Positions 25,484 through 34,571 are shown, numbered from the stretch's first letter. The stretch: DNA of 64,000 nt from Puteibacter caeruleilacunae (GCA_005217565.1 SJCO01000001.1:124001-188000), one strand, 5' to 3'. A program made the numbers and translations. The notes: a model not told the origin generated them from the sequence alone.

Positions 25484-26785
25484 ATGAAACGAACTGTATA
25501 TATAGGAATGACCGCTGATATTATGCATCCTGGATTGGTTAATGTAATCGAGCATGGATCGAAATATGGGGATGTAATTGTGGGACTTCTAACCGATAAG
25601 GCAATAGCTGAGTACAAACGATTACCTTACCTGAATTTTGAACAGCGTAAGGCTGTGATTAATGGAATGAAAGGAGTTACTCAGGTTGTTGCTCAGGAAG
25701 AGTGGGATTATACTCCTAATTTGAGAAAATACAGACCTGACTTTATGGTGCATGGTGACGATTGGATAATGGGATCTCAACGAAAGTATCGTGACCTGGC
25801 TTTCGAGGCGATGAAGGAAATTGGAGGAGAGATAATTGAGATCCCATATACCCGAGGCATCAATTCAACCAGGTTGAATGAGAATATGAAAGAGATTGGT
25901 ACTACCCCTCAGATCCGCTTACAGAGTCTGAGAAGGATGGTGCAATCCAAGCCGATTGTCCGTGTATTGGAATCACATAGCGGATTAACTGGCTTAATTG
26001 CCGAGAATACCTGTATTAAGCGAGATGGTAGGCGTGTTGAGTATGATGCCATGTGGTCGAGTAGTCTCACTGATTCTACATCAAAAGGTAAACCAGATAT
26101 TGAAGCGGTTGATATTACTACACGCATGCATTCGCTTACCGATATGCTTGAATGTACAACCAAGCCAATCATCTTTGATGGTGATACTGGCGGGAAGATT
26201 GAACACTTTGAATTTACTGTGCGAACATTGGAACGCAATGGTATTTCAGCAGTTATCATTGAGGATAAAGTAGGACTGAAGAAGAATTCACTGTTTGGGA
26301 CGGCAGTTCCACAAACCCAGGATAGTATTGAGCAATTCTGCAATAAAATTAAGGTGGGTAAGCGAGCGCAAATTACTGACGATTTTATGATTATTGCACG
26401 GGTTGAAAGTCTTATTCTGGGTAAGTCGGTAGATGACGCCCTTGAGCGTGCTCTTGCTTATTGTAAGGCTGGTGCTGATGGGATTATGATTCACAGTAAA
26501 GAGAAGTCGGGGGATGATATTGCTGAGTTTTGCCGGCGCTTTCGTCAGCTGGATGATCAGACTCCTCTGGTGCTGGTTCCATCAACTTTTAATCACATCA
26601 GTGAAAGTGAATTTATAGAAATGGGAGTTAATGTTGTGATTTATGCTAACCACATGTTGCGGGCTTCTTATCCGGCAATGCAACATGTGGCCAGGCAGAT
26701 CCTGGAAGATGGAAATTCACTGAAAGCCAGCGAACAATGTATGTCGATTAAGGAAATTCTGGAATTGATACCAGGAACTAAATAA
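25484..26785 (+). CDS. pepM: Phosphoenolpyruvate mutase with N-terminal nucleotidyltransferase-like domain
   Basis: A 433-residue two-domain protein. Residues ~150-433 are the PEP mutase of the isocitrate lyase superfamily, which converts phosphoenolpyruvate to phosphonopyruvate, the C-P bond forming step. The diagnostic motif E-D-K-V-G-L-K-K-N-S is at 260-269 and F-D-G-D-T-G-G at 231-237. Residues 1-140 resemble cytidylyltransferases (T-V-Y-I-G-M-T-A-D-I, H-G-D-D-W, G-I-N-S-T). Their HxGH nucleotide-binding motif reads H-P-G-L (15-18), so the second His is missing and this domain may not be catalytic; the intact HxGH is in the later fusion protein at 27919. It is 8 bp after the LysE gene and 6 bp before the decarboxylase gene. 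Confidence 0.92.
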   Translation: MKRTVYIGMTADIMHPGLVNVIEHGSKYGDVIVGLLTDKAIAEYKRLPYLNFEQRKAVINGMKGVTQVVAQEEWDYTPNLRKYRPDFMVHGDDWIMGSQRKYRDLAFEAMKEIGGEIIEIPYTRGINSTRLNENMKEIGTTPQIRLQSLRRMVQSKPIVRVLESHSGLTGLIAENTCIKRDGRRVEYDAMWSSSLTDSTSKGKPDIEAVDITTRMHSLTDMLECTTKPIIFDGDTGGKIEHFEFTVRTLERNGISAVIIEDKVGLKKNSLFGTAVPQTQDSIEQFCNKIKVGKRAQITDDFMIIARVESLILGKSVDDALERALAYCKAGADGIMIHSKEKSGDDIAEFCRRFRQLDDQTPLVLVPSTFNHISESEFIEMGVNVVIYANHMLRASYPAMQHVARQILEDGNSLKASEQCMSIKEILELIPGTK

Positions 26786-26791
26786 AAGACT

Positions 26792-27919
26792 ATGATAGAT
26801 CCAAAGAAGTGTTTAGAGGTTTTGAAAGAGAATGGGATTAACTTCTATACTGGTGTCCCTGATTCTACACTAACGAATTTTACAGCTTGTTTGGCAGCGC
26901 AAACAACAACGTTTGAGCACATAACCGCTGCAAATGAAGGGGCTGCAATTGGATTGGCAGTCGGGAGTCATCTCGCTAGCGGAGATGTATCTTTTGTGTA
27001 TATGCAGAACTCAGGCATTGGCAATGCAGTGAATCCTTTGCTCTCATTGGCCGATAAAATGGTGTATCAAATACCAATGATCCTGATGATTGGCTGGCGT
27101 GGTGAACCGGGAGTAAAAGATGAGCCTCAGCATACAAAACAAGGTGCTGTAACCCTGGAATTGTTGGAATCAATGCGCATCCCTTTTGAGATCTTGTCAG
27201 AAGATGAGCAAACGGCCTTTAAGCAGATAGAATATACTGTTGTGCAGGCCAGAAAAAATAGGTGTCCTCATGCTTTGGTGGTACGACCTTCGTTATTTGA
27301 AAAATATGACCCCAAAAAGGCGGAGAATAATTATTCCATGTCGCGCGAAGATGCTTTGCATATTATCACCGATCAATTGAAGAATGATGCTTTGGTGGTG
27401 GCAACAACCGGAAAACTGTCGCGCGAACTATTTGAGTATCGTGAAGCATTAAAACAGAAACATAATAATGACTTCCTGGTAGTGGGAGGAATGGGCCATG
27501 CTTCATCTATTGCCCTAGGAGTTGCGTTGCATGAAAAAAAGCGTAGGGTCATCTGTTTGGATGGTGATGGAGCAATGCTTATGCACACAGGAGCGCTATC
27601 AAATGTAGGTGATTTGGCTCCTGGGAATTTTGTACATATTGTAATGAATAATGGAGCCCATGAATCGGTGGGTGGACAACCAACGCTGGGCTATCAAGTG
27701 GACTTTTGTAAAGTGGCTGAGGGATTTAATTATCAATGGATAAAAAAAGTTGAAACGTCACAACAGCTGGTATTGGCATTAATGGAGATCAATGAGGTAT
27801 GTGGTCCTGTATTTTTAGAGATTAGAGTGGGGGTGAGAACCCGAAAAGAGCTGGGAAGACCAACAATTCTCCCAGTAGAAGGGAAAAACGATTTTATGAA
27901 TAATTTACAACAGAAGTGA
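26792..27919 (+). CDS. ppd: Phosphonopyruvate decarboxylase
   Basis: A 375-residue thiamine-diphosphate enzyme that decarboxylates phosphonopyruvate to phosphonoacetaldehyde, pulling the unfavourable PEP mutase equilibrium forward. The N-terminal half has G-V-P-D-S-T-L-T-N-F and A-A-N-E-G-A-A-I-G-L-A, with the conserved Glu that activates the cofactor. The C-terminal half has the TPP motif D-G-D-G-A-M-L-M-H-T-G and, about 25 residues on, N-N-G-A-H-E-S-V-G-G-Q-P-T. The length fits single-chain Ppd/AepY enzymes. It is placed directly after pepM, the classical gene pair for stable phosphonate biosynthesis, and its stop overlaps the next start. Confidence 0.93.
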   Translation: MIDPKKCLEVLKENGINFYTGVPDSTLTNFTACLAAQTTTFEHITAANEGAAIGLAVGSHLASGDVSFVYMQNSGIGNAVNPLLSLADKMVYQIPMILMIGWRGEPGVKDEPQHTKQGAVTLELLESMRIPFEILSEDEQTAFKQIEYTVVQARKNRCPHALVVRPSLFEKYDPKKAENNYSMSREDALHIITDQLKNDALVVATTGKLSRELFEYREALKQKHNNDFLVVGGMGHASSIALGVALHEKKRRVICLDGDGAMLMHTGALSNVGDLAPGNFVHIVMNNGAHESVGGQPTLGYQVDFCKVAEGFNYQWIKKVETSQQLVLALMEINEVCGPVFLEIRVGVRTRKELGRPTILPVEGKNDFMNNLQQK

Positions 27920-29301
27920 TGCAAAACGATAATAGAAGTGTGCGGGTAATGGTCGATATGTCGGCTACGTTGATTCATCATGGGCATATCAGGTTGTTAA
28001 AACGGGCCAAGAATTGCCTCTCAGATCAAAAGATTCATTTGGTTGTAGGACTTACAACCGATGAGGAAGTGATCACAAATAAAGGGTACAAACCAGAATT
28101 AACTTACGCTGAGAGAGAAGAGGTACTTAATGCCATTCAATATGTCGATGAGGTAGTGCCAACTACCTGGATGATAACCAACGATATCTTAAAAAAATAC
28201 AATATCGATTACCTGATTCATGGCAGTGATAATTCCAATGAGGTGGAGAATATTATTCAGTTTCCCCGAACAGAGGGCGTGTCAAGTGAGGAACTGAGAG
28301 AAAGAGCTCTTTCATCAATTATACAGAAAAGAAATAGTCAAAAGCCTATGTTCACCCCCGGCCCATCAAACTTGTCGGTTGATAATATTTTAGATCTCCG
28401 TGCAGTGTTTGGAAGGGGGGATATGGAATACGATGCCATTGAAAATACAGTTATGGATAATATCCTAAATCTTACAGGGCACGACCATATTGTTCGCATG
28501 CAGGGATCGGCAACTACCGCCATTGATGTGGCTACTTCTAATTTTATCAATGGAAAAATATTGGTGGTGGTATCGGGCTATTATAGCCAACGACTTGTTG
28601 ATATTTTAACGCGAAAACAGGATACATTGACTGATGCCTCATTAACAGTGATCAATTATACAGATCTTGACGATGAGCTGGCCTGGGAACGTACTTTCGA
28701 CTGGATTGTAACAGCTTATACCGAAACAGGTGATGCATTTCTTTCAGATATTCATCTGCTTAAACAATTGAAAGAGTCAAAGCGGGCCAAACTGTTTCTA
28801 GATGCAACAGCTTCTATTAATCTTGAAGATGATCATGATGTTGCTGATGTATGTGCCTTTAGCTCATGCAAAGGACTGGGGGGATTAGCCGGAGCCGGCT
28901 TTATTACCTATAAAGATGGATGTTTGCAGCCGGAAAACAAAGTGATGTTACCCTGGGCACTGGATATCAATACCTACAAGAATAAGATGACCACGGGACC
29001 TTATCATGCCATTTGCTCGCTTTATAGTATCTCGCAGGATTTTGGAAATATCAGAACACGAGTGAGAGCAAGTAAGCGTGTTTTCATGGAACGTTACAGT
29101 GATCGGGTTGTATTAGATGATGAGCATCAACCAGGACTGTGTACCATGGTGAAAGTGGATGATTTCTCGGTAAATAAAGGTGTAAAATATAGTCCGCGTT
29201 CCGTTAAGCCCGGGTATGCAGTCATATGTCATTTAGGAGATATGTTTACTGAAGATACTGCTATCGGAGGCTTGTATGAGTCATTAAAACTTGAGGCTTA
29301 A
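27919..29301 (+). CDS. Fusion of phosphonate cytidylyltransferase (PntC-like) and 2-aminoethylphosphonate transaminase
   Basis: About 460 residues. Residues 1-135 form a nucleotidyltransferase domain with an intact H-H-G-H at 20-23 and G-V-S-S-E-E-L-R near 120. Residues ~145-460 form a class V aminotransferase that starts F-T-P-G-P-S and has the PLP lysine in F-S-S-C-K-G-L-G-G (about Lys-318). The transaminase makes 2-aminoethylphosphonate (AEP) from phosphonoacetaldehyde; the cytidylyltransferase should couple AEP to CTP, giving CMP-AEP, as PntC does. A PntC-AEP transaminase fusion is known from Treponema. The start can be GTG at 27916 or ATG at 27919; the latter makes TGATG with the upstream stop. 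The downstream CDP-alcohol phosphotransferase is the natural user of CMP-AEP. Confidence 0.88.
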   Translation: MQNDNRSVRVMVDMSATLIHHGHIRLLKRAKNCLSDQKIHLVVGLTTDEEVITNKGYKPELTYAEREEVLNAIQYVDEVVPTTWMITNDILKKYNIDYLIHGSDNSNEVENIIQFPRTEGVSSEELRERALSSIIQKRNSQKPMFTPGPSNLSVDNILDLRAVFGRGDMEYDAIENTVMDNILNLTGHDHIVRMQGSATTAIDVATSNFINGKILVVVSGYYSQRLVDILTRKQDTLTDASLTVINYTDLDDELAWERTFDWIVTAYTETGDAFLSDIHLLKQLKESKRAKLFLDATASINLEDDHDVADVCAFSSCKGLGGLAGAGFITYKDGCLQPENKVMLPWALDINTYKNKMTTGPYHAICSLYSISQDFGNIRTRVRASKRVFMERYSDRVVLDDEHQPGLCTMVKVDDFSVNKGVKYSPRSVKPGYAVICHLGDMFTEDTAIGGLYESLKLEA

Positions 29302-30197
29302 TGGTAGCAGAAATGTCGATATTTAAACAATATAAAGCATCGCTGAAACTGGCAGCAGTGGAAGAATTGGTTGACCTTTTTTTTTACAGGCCATTGGCAT
29401 TCTTATTTATTAAATCAATTTACAGAACAACAATTACCCCCAATCAAATAACCATGATTGGGGTGTTGTTTGGTGTTGCCGGAGGTGTTATCCTTTCTAT
29501 GGGCAATACTGATTTATTTGTATATGCCGCATTGTTATTTGTTATTTTCAATGTGTTGGATTGTAGCGATGGACAACTTGCCAGGTTAAAGGGAAATGGT
29601 ACTCCTTTGGGGCGTATTCTTGATGGTATAGCCGATTATATCGTCTCTGCATCGGCATATATAGGTCTGGGGATAGGTGTTGCTAATCATTCCAACAATC
29701 CTTTGCTGATGTGGGGAATGATCATTGCTGCTGCTGCGAGTAATATTATTCATGCAGTGTTGGTTGATTATTACAGAAACCGCTATCTCGATTATGCCTT
29801 GAATCGTAAAGGTGTGTTGGATGATGGTATCGAAGAATTTCAACAATATTACAATGAACTGAATAAACAACAGGGGCATGCGATAGATAAGCTTGTGATT
29901 GGGATTTACTTGAAGTACTCCAGGTTACAACAAGGGCTAACAAAAACGTCAGTACAGAAAACTGTAAAATACGATAGCTCTCTATTCTGCCAGAAGAATA
30001 AAGGCATTATGCATCTCTGGACCTATTTGGGACCAGCAACCCAGTGGACATTTTTGATTGTGTGTGTGGCATTCAATTGTGTTAATGTATATCTCTGGGG
30101 ACTTATTATCGCTTTTAATACTGTTGCTTTGATCTTGTATGTGGTACAATCAAGAATCGATAGAACAGTGCAGTTGAGTGCGGTAAGCGTAAGTTAA
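29301..30197 (+). CDS. CDP-alcohol phosphotransferase, likely AEP transferase to a lipid
   Basis: A 298-residue membrane enzyme with about six helices and the full CDP-alcohol phosphotransferase signature D-G-x2-A-R-x8-G-x3-D-x3-D at residues 90-112. Family members move a phospho-alcohol head group from a CDP-alcohol to a lipid alcohol, or diacylglycerol onto an alcohol. Being the last gene after the CMP-AEP synthetic enzymes and the ceramide genes, it most likely transfers AEP from CMP-AEP to ceramide (or diacylglycerol), forming a phosphonolipid at the inner membrane. It starts at TAATG, sharing one base with the previous stop. A ~50-residue linker (N-E-L-N-K-Q-Q-G-H-A) interrupts the helices. 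Confidence 0.87.
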   Translation: MVAEMSIFKQYKASLKLAAVEELVDLFFYRPLAFLFIKSIYRTTITPNQITMIGVLFGVAGGVILSMGNTDLFVYAALLFVIFNVLDCSDGQLARLKGNGTPLGRILDGIADYIVSASAYIGLGIGVANHSNNPLLMWGMIIAAAASNIIHAVLVDYYRNRYLDYALNRKGVLDDGIEEFQQYYNELNKQQGHAIDKLVIGIYLKYSRLQQGLTKTSVQKTVKYDSSLFCQKNKGIMHLWTYLGPATQWTFLIVCVAFNCVNVYLWGLIIAFNTVALILYVVQSRIDRTVQLSAVSVS

Positions 30198-30211
30198 TAG
30201 TTATGACCTGG

Positions 30212-30235
30212 AAGACCAGTTTTCTTACTGGTTTT
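30212..30235 (+). terminator. Intrinsic terminator of the sphingolipid/phosphonate operon
   Basis: AAGACCAGT (30212-30220) and ACTGGTTTT (30227-30235) pair over 9 bases with one wobble and a 6-base loop, with T residues at the 3' side. It marks the end of the operon 15 bp after the CDP-alcohol phosphotransferase stop. Confidence 0.7.
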
Positions 30236-30308
30236 TAGCGCTTAATGGATAAGTAATCATCTTATAAAATGGAATGATTACTTTTGTTGTTGTTAATAGA
30301 GTATTAGA

Positions 30309-31334
30309 ATGATGTTATTGAATTTAAAACAAAGAAGTTGGATTGGCTTTATAGTCGTTCTGAATATATGGGGAATTCAGTTCTTCGGCAACTTTGAGAT
30401 GGAGATTGTGGATAATTTTACATTGTCAACGATGTCTACAGCTTGTGTTGTTGCGGCATTTCAGATCTATCGTAAATTATTTCCCAAATTTAAGAGTAAA
30501 CCCTACTTGAAGTATCAATTGTTACTCTGGTTCTTAGTCTTATCAATTGCGATGGTTGCTATAGAATATATAATCGACTTTGAGTTTGTTAAAGATGAGA
30601 TAGTTGAGTTTGGTGGATTTGCAGCATACATTGTTTTTACTTCCTGGTATTCTATTCTGTTTATTGGATTTGCGATGTTTGTTAGCTGGGGAAATGAGAT
30701 GGCAAAGCAGAACAAACAGAAGGAACTGGAGATTTTGAAGCTTGCAGAACTGAATAAAGAAACGAAGTTGAGTGAATTAAAACGACAGCTTAATCCTCAC
30801 TTTTTATTTAATGCGTTGAGTAACATCTACTCTATAGCCTATTTGGGCGATAAAGAAACTCCCAATAAAATTATGCAATTGTCGAAAATGCTGCGGTATG
30901 TTATTTACGATACCGATGTTGAGTCGGTAAGTCTGTTGAAGGAGATAGATTATCTGAAGGATTATATCGATTTTCAGCGTTTCAAAATAAAACGAGATCA
31001 GCAAATAGAGTTTACTTATGAAGAGTGTGATACAGCCTTAACGATTGCTCCTTTGCTGCTGCTTCCTTTCATAGAAAATGCATTTAAACATAGTCAGGTT
31101 GCCATTGAACCTGATGCATGGGTTTCCATTGGTATATCAACAGTAAACGATGAGATTATTTTTCATGTAAAAAATACTATTTCAAATCAGGCTCCCATGG
31201 AGATATTGAATAATAGTGGGATAGGACTTGAAAATATTAAAAACCGACTGGAATTGATATATCCTGGAAAATACCAATTAGAAATTAACGATCAGACCCC
31301 ATTCAGTATTGACCTAAGAATAAAAACATCATGA
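30309..31334 (+). CDS. LytS-type sensor histidine kinase
   Basis: A 341-residue membrane kinase with four likely helices in residues ~12-127 and a cytoplasmic His_kinase (PF06580-type) domain. The phosphorylated residue is His-164 in L-K-R-Q-L-N-P-H-F-L-F-N. The ATPase part has L-L-L-P-F-I-E-N-A-F-K-H (N box) and G-I-G-L-E-N-I-K-N-R-L. It overlaps the next gene by 4 bp (ATGA), so kinase and regulator are coupled. What it senses is unknown. It starts 111 bp after the phosphonolipid operon and beyond its terminator, so it need not be part of it. Confidence 0.9.
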   Translation: MMLLNLKQRSWIGFIVVLNIWGIQFFGNFEMEIVDNFTLSTMSTACVVAAFQIYRKLFPKFKSKPYLKYQLLLWFLVLSIAMVAIEYIIDFEFVKDEIVEFGGFAAYIVFTSWYSILFIGFAMFVSWGNEMAKQNKQKELEILKLAELNKETKLSELKRQLNPHFLFNALSNIYSIAYLGDKETPNKIMQLSKMLRYVIYDTDVESVSLLKEIDYLKDYIDFQRFKIKRDQQIEFTYEECDTALTIAPLLLLPFIENAFKHSQVAIEPDAWVSIGISTVNDEIIFHVKNTISNQAPMEILNNSGIGLENIKNRLELIYPGKYQLEINDQTPFSIDLRIKTS

Positions 31335-32035
31335 CAGCAGAGAAAGTAAAATGCGTGATTGTTGAAGATGAGCAACACAATATGCGTTTGCTCGAAAACT
31401 ACATCTCAAATATAAAGAGCCTCGAAATTATTGGTACTTTTTTATCTCCTGTTGAGTTATTGAATTTCGAACGCCTTACAGAGGTTGAACTAATGTACCT
31501 TGATATACAAATGCCAGGCATGACGGGAGTGGAATTATTGAAATCTGTACCTATGGATGTTGAGGTTATTTTTACCACTGCCTATTCAGAATATGCTCTT
31601 CAAGGTTATGAGCTAAATGTTACCGATTATTTGTTAAAACCCATTGAGCTGGCCCGATTTGTTCAGGCTACCAATAAGGCTGTTGACAATATCAGACTTA
31701 AAAAAATGAAGAGTACTGGCGAAACTATGTGTAAGCATGTGCTGTTGAAGGTTGATAAAAAACTGGTTCGTGTACAGGTAGAGGATATTGTATATATTCA
31801 ATCTGATTGGAATTATGTGCATGTATACACAAAAGACACCCGACATATAGTTTTAAGTACAATGAAGCAGATCCAGGAGTTACTTAGGGAATATGATTTT
31901 GTACGTATTCACAAATCATTCCTTATAAATCTTGATCATTTTGAATCTATTGAAGGAAATGTGGTGCAAGTTAGAGGGATAAGACTTCAGGTGAGCCGAA
32001 GTTATAAGAATGATCTTGTGGATGCGATTCAATAA
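31331..32035 (+). CDS. LytTR-type response regulator
   Basis: A 234-residue regulator with an N-terminal receiver domain (V-E-D-E-Q at 11-15, phospho-acceptor Asp-58 in L-D-I-Q-M-P-G, K-P-I near 105) and a C-terminal LytTR DNA-binding domain (I-V-Y-I-Q-S-D-W-N-Y-V, R-I-H-K-S-F-L-I-N). It is the partner of the LytS-type kinase. Targets are unknown. A short weak hairpin (AGGA-agta-TCCT followed by seven T, about 32053-32071) may end the transcript. Confidence 0.92.
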   Translation: MTAEKVKCVIVEDEQHNMRLLENYISNIKSLEIIGTFLSPVELLNFERLTEVELMYLDIQMPGMTGVELLKSVPMDVEVIFTTAYSEYALQGYELNVTDYLLKPIELARFVQATNKAVDNIRLKKMKSTGETMCKHVLLKVDKKLVRVQVEDIVYIQSDWNYVHVYTKDTRHIVLSTMKQIQELLREYDFVRIHKSFLINLDHFESIEGNVVQVRGIRLQVSRSYKNDLVDAIQ

Positions 32036-32212
32036 TCAATCGTCTTCAAGAGGAAGTATCCTTTTTTTGTTTGATTTTAGCTCAAATGAGTTCGATTTTG
32101 TGATTGAACTCTAATTGAACTTATCAGAATTCCCCGTGAACCTTTACAGTAGAATGTTTCCATAAGTTTGAGTCGATTAACTGATAAATACTTGGAAATG
32201 GATTTTAGATGT

Positions 32213-34519
32213 ATGAAAGAATTACTGTTGTTCTGTATGGTATTGGTGTTTTTAGGGTGTTCTACCAATCAGGATGCAGAGAATGTATACTTGGATGCTA
32301 GCTGCTCAGTGCAAGAAAGAGTCGACGACTTGTTGAATAAGATGACACTGGAAGAAAAGATCGCTCAGATGTGTCAATATGTGGGATTAGAACATATTAA
32401 ACAGGCTGAAAAGGTGATGTCGGAAAAAGATCTGCACGATAATGACGCCATGGGATATTACCCCGGACTATCTGTTCAAGATTTGGAGGAAATGTGTAAG
32501 AATGGACTTGTTGGTTCGTTTTTACATGTGAAGACTGCAGAGGAGGCGAATTATTTGCAAGAACTTGCACAACAGAGTCGTTTGAAGATCCCTTTAATCA
32601 TTGGAATTGATGCTATTCATGGTAATGGTTTGCATGTTGGTGCAACTGTGTATCCAACTCCTATTGGAATGGCAAGTACCTGGGATATAGGTCTTGTTGA
32701 AAGAGGAGCGCGTGAAACAGCTCTGGAGATGCGTGCTATGGGAGCTCAATGGGCTTTCACTCCTAATGTGGATATTGCCCGTGATGCTCGCTGGGGGCGT
32801 GTAGGTGAGACGTTTGGAGAGGATCCACATTTGGTGTCGGAAATGGGAGTTGCAATGATTAAAGGAATGCAAGGAACTGACTTTACTGGAAAAAATAAGG
32901 TCATTGCTTGTGCCAAACACTTGATTGCTGGGAGTGAGTCTGTTAACGGATTGAATGCTGCTCCTATGGATGTATCGGAACGAACGTTGAGAGAAATTTA
33001 CTTGCCTTCTTATCAGGCGGCAATTGATGCAGGAGTTTTTTCAATGATGGCTGCACACAATGAATTGAATGCTGTACCCTGTCATGCTAATAAAAAGATA
33101 ATGACCGATATAATTCGTAAGGAAATGGGATTTAAAGGATTCTATGTAAGTGATTGGATGGATATTGAACGACTGGTTGATAAGCACTTTGTGGCTGAAA
33201 ATCAGAAAGAGGCTTGCTATCTTACTGTTGATGCAGGTATGGATATGCATATGCATGGACCTCGCTTCCATGAACCTATTAAAGAGCTGGTTGAAGAAGG
33301 TCGATTGTCTGAAAAGCGTATTGATGAATCGGTTCGTAAGATTCTTGAAGCTAAGTTCCGGTTGGGATTATTTGAGAATCCTTATGTGGAAATCGAAAAA
33401 GAGAAGGTAACTATTTTTGCGAAATCTCATCAGCAAACAGCTTTAGAGATGGCTCGAAAATCAATTGTCCTACTTAAAAACGATGGACTATTGCCATTGA
33501 AAGGTGCAAAGTACAGAAAAATACTAGTGACAGGTCCTAATGCAAATAATCAAACGATCACAGGTGATTGGGCGGAAAAGCAGCCTGAGAATAATATTGT
33601 AACGGTATATGAAGGGATCAAGAATGAAGCCCCTAACTATTGTGATGTTGACTATTTCGACTGTGGTGAGGTGTTGCTTCAATTGAAAAATGAGAAGATT
33701 GCTGAAGCTGCAAAGTTGGCAAAACAGCATGACTTAACAGTTGTTGTGGTGGGAGAAAACTCAATGCGTTATGAATGGAGTGATAAAACTTGTGGCGAGA
33801 ATACAGATCGCTCCAATATACAACTTCCTGGAAAGCAGCAACAGCTGGTCGAGGCTCTATATCGATCAGGTAAACCAGTTGTTGTGGTGTTGGTAAATGG
33901 ACGCCCATTAGGAGTAGAATGGATTGCGAATCATGTGCCTGCTCTTGTTGAAGCATGGGAGCCTGGTAGTGTTGGTGGAAAAGCTATTGCAGAGATATTA
34001 TTTGGAAAAGTAAATCCTTGTGGTAAATTACCTATTTCTATTCCCCGTAATGTAGGGCAGATTCAAACGGTTTACAATCATAAACCTTCACACTATTTTC
34101 ATAAGTACAAAGATGATGTGAGTAGTGCTTTGTTTCATTTTGGTTATGGCTTATCATATACAAACTTTGAGTATAGCGATATAAAGCTTGAAAAGACTAC
34201 CGTAAAAGCAGGAGATTCAGTAAAAGTATCTGTCAAGGTACGTAATACTGGAGATGTACCTGGCGATGAGATTGTACAGCTTTATATTCGGGATGAAGTT
34301 AGCGCCGTAACTCGCCCAATAAAGGAACTAAAAGCTTTCAAGCGTATAGCTCTTGCTCCAGGAGAACAGAAAAATGTTGATTTTGAGGTTACTTCAAAGA
34401 TGTTAGAGTACTATGATGTGGCGATGAATAAAGTTGTTGAACCAGGCCTGTTTAAATTGATGATTGGTGGTTCATCATTAAGTAAAGATCTAAAGACAGT
34501 TAAGCTTACAGTTGAGTGA
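32213..34519 (+). CDS. GH3 beta-glucosidase-like lipoprotein
   Basis: About 768 residues. The ATG at 32213 gives a lipoprotein signal with lipobox V-F-L-G-C; the frame opens at a TTG 45 bases earlier and another ATG is at 32198. Domains in order: GH3 N-terminal barrel (E-E-K-I-A-Q-M, G-I-D-A-I-H-G, P-N-V-D-I-A-R-D-A-R-W-G-R), with the nucleophile Asp about residue 314 in Y-V-S-D-W; GH3 C-terminal domain (S-I-V-L-L-K-N-D-G-L-L-P-L); and fibronectin III-like domain (V-R-N-T-G-D-V-P-G-D-E-I-V-Q-L-Y). It should release glucose from the ends of beta-glucans at the cell surface or in the periplasm. It is convergent with the HTCS gene, at the edge of the PUL. Confidence 0.92.
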   Translation: MKELLLFCMVLVFLGCSTNQDAENVYLDASCSVQERVDDLLNKMTLEEKIAQMCQYVGLEHIKQAEKVMSEKDLHDNDAMGYYPGLSVQDLEEMCKNGLVGSFLHVKTAEEANYLQELAQQSRLKIPLIIGIDAIHGNGLHVGATVYPTPIGMASTWDIGLVERGARETALEMRAMGAQWAFTPNVDIARDARWGRVGETFGEDPHLVSEMGVAMIKGMQGTDFTGKNKVIACAKHLIAGSESVNGLNAAPMDVSERTLREIYLPSYQAAIDAGVFSMMAAHNELNAVPCHANKKIMTDIIRKEMGFKGFYVSDWMDIERLVDKHFVAENQKEACYLTVDAGMDMHMHGPRFHEPIKELVEEGRLSEKRIDESVRKILEAKFRLGLFENPYVEIEKEKVTIFAKSHQQTALEMARKSIVLLKNDGLLPLKGAKYRKILVTGPNANNQTITGDWAEKQPENNIVTVYEGIKNEAPNYCDVDYFDCGEVLLQLKNEKIAEAAKLAKQHDLTVVVVGENSMRYEWSDKTCGENTDRSNIQLPGKQQQLVEALYRSGKPVVVVLVNGRPLGVEWIANHVPALVEAWEPGSVGGKAIAEILFGKVNPCGKLPISIPRNVGQIQTVYNHKPSHYFHKYKDDVSSALFHFGYGLSYTNFEYSDIKLEKTTVKAGDSVKVSVKVRNTGDVPGDEIVQLYIRDEVSAVTRPIKELKAFKRIALAPGEQKNVDFEVTSKMLEYYDVAMNKVVEPGLFKLMIGGSSLSKDLKTVKLTVE

Positions 34520-34527
34520 TAATGAAA

Positions 34528-34571
34528 AAGTGAGACCTTTTGGTAAATGTATCTTTACGAAGGTCTCACTT
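34528..34571. terminator. Terminator between convergent GH3 and HTCS genes
   Basis: AAGTGAGACCTT (34528-34539) pairs perfectly with AAGGTCTCACTT (34560-34571), loop of 20 bases. It lies 9 bp after the GH3 stop and 20 bp from the HTCS stop. Confidence 0.75.

Noticed and set aside
25909-26343. A 144-codon open frame on the minus strand inside pepM
   Set aside because: It is fully covered by the PEP mutase coding sequence with its catalytic motif and shows no recognisable protein features.
25484-26785. PEP mutase as an isocitrate lyase or other C-C lyase of the superfamily
   Set aside because: The E-D-K-x-G-x-K-x-N-S motif and the following decarboxylase gene are specific for C-P bond formation.
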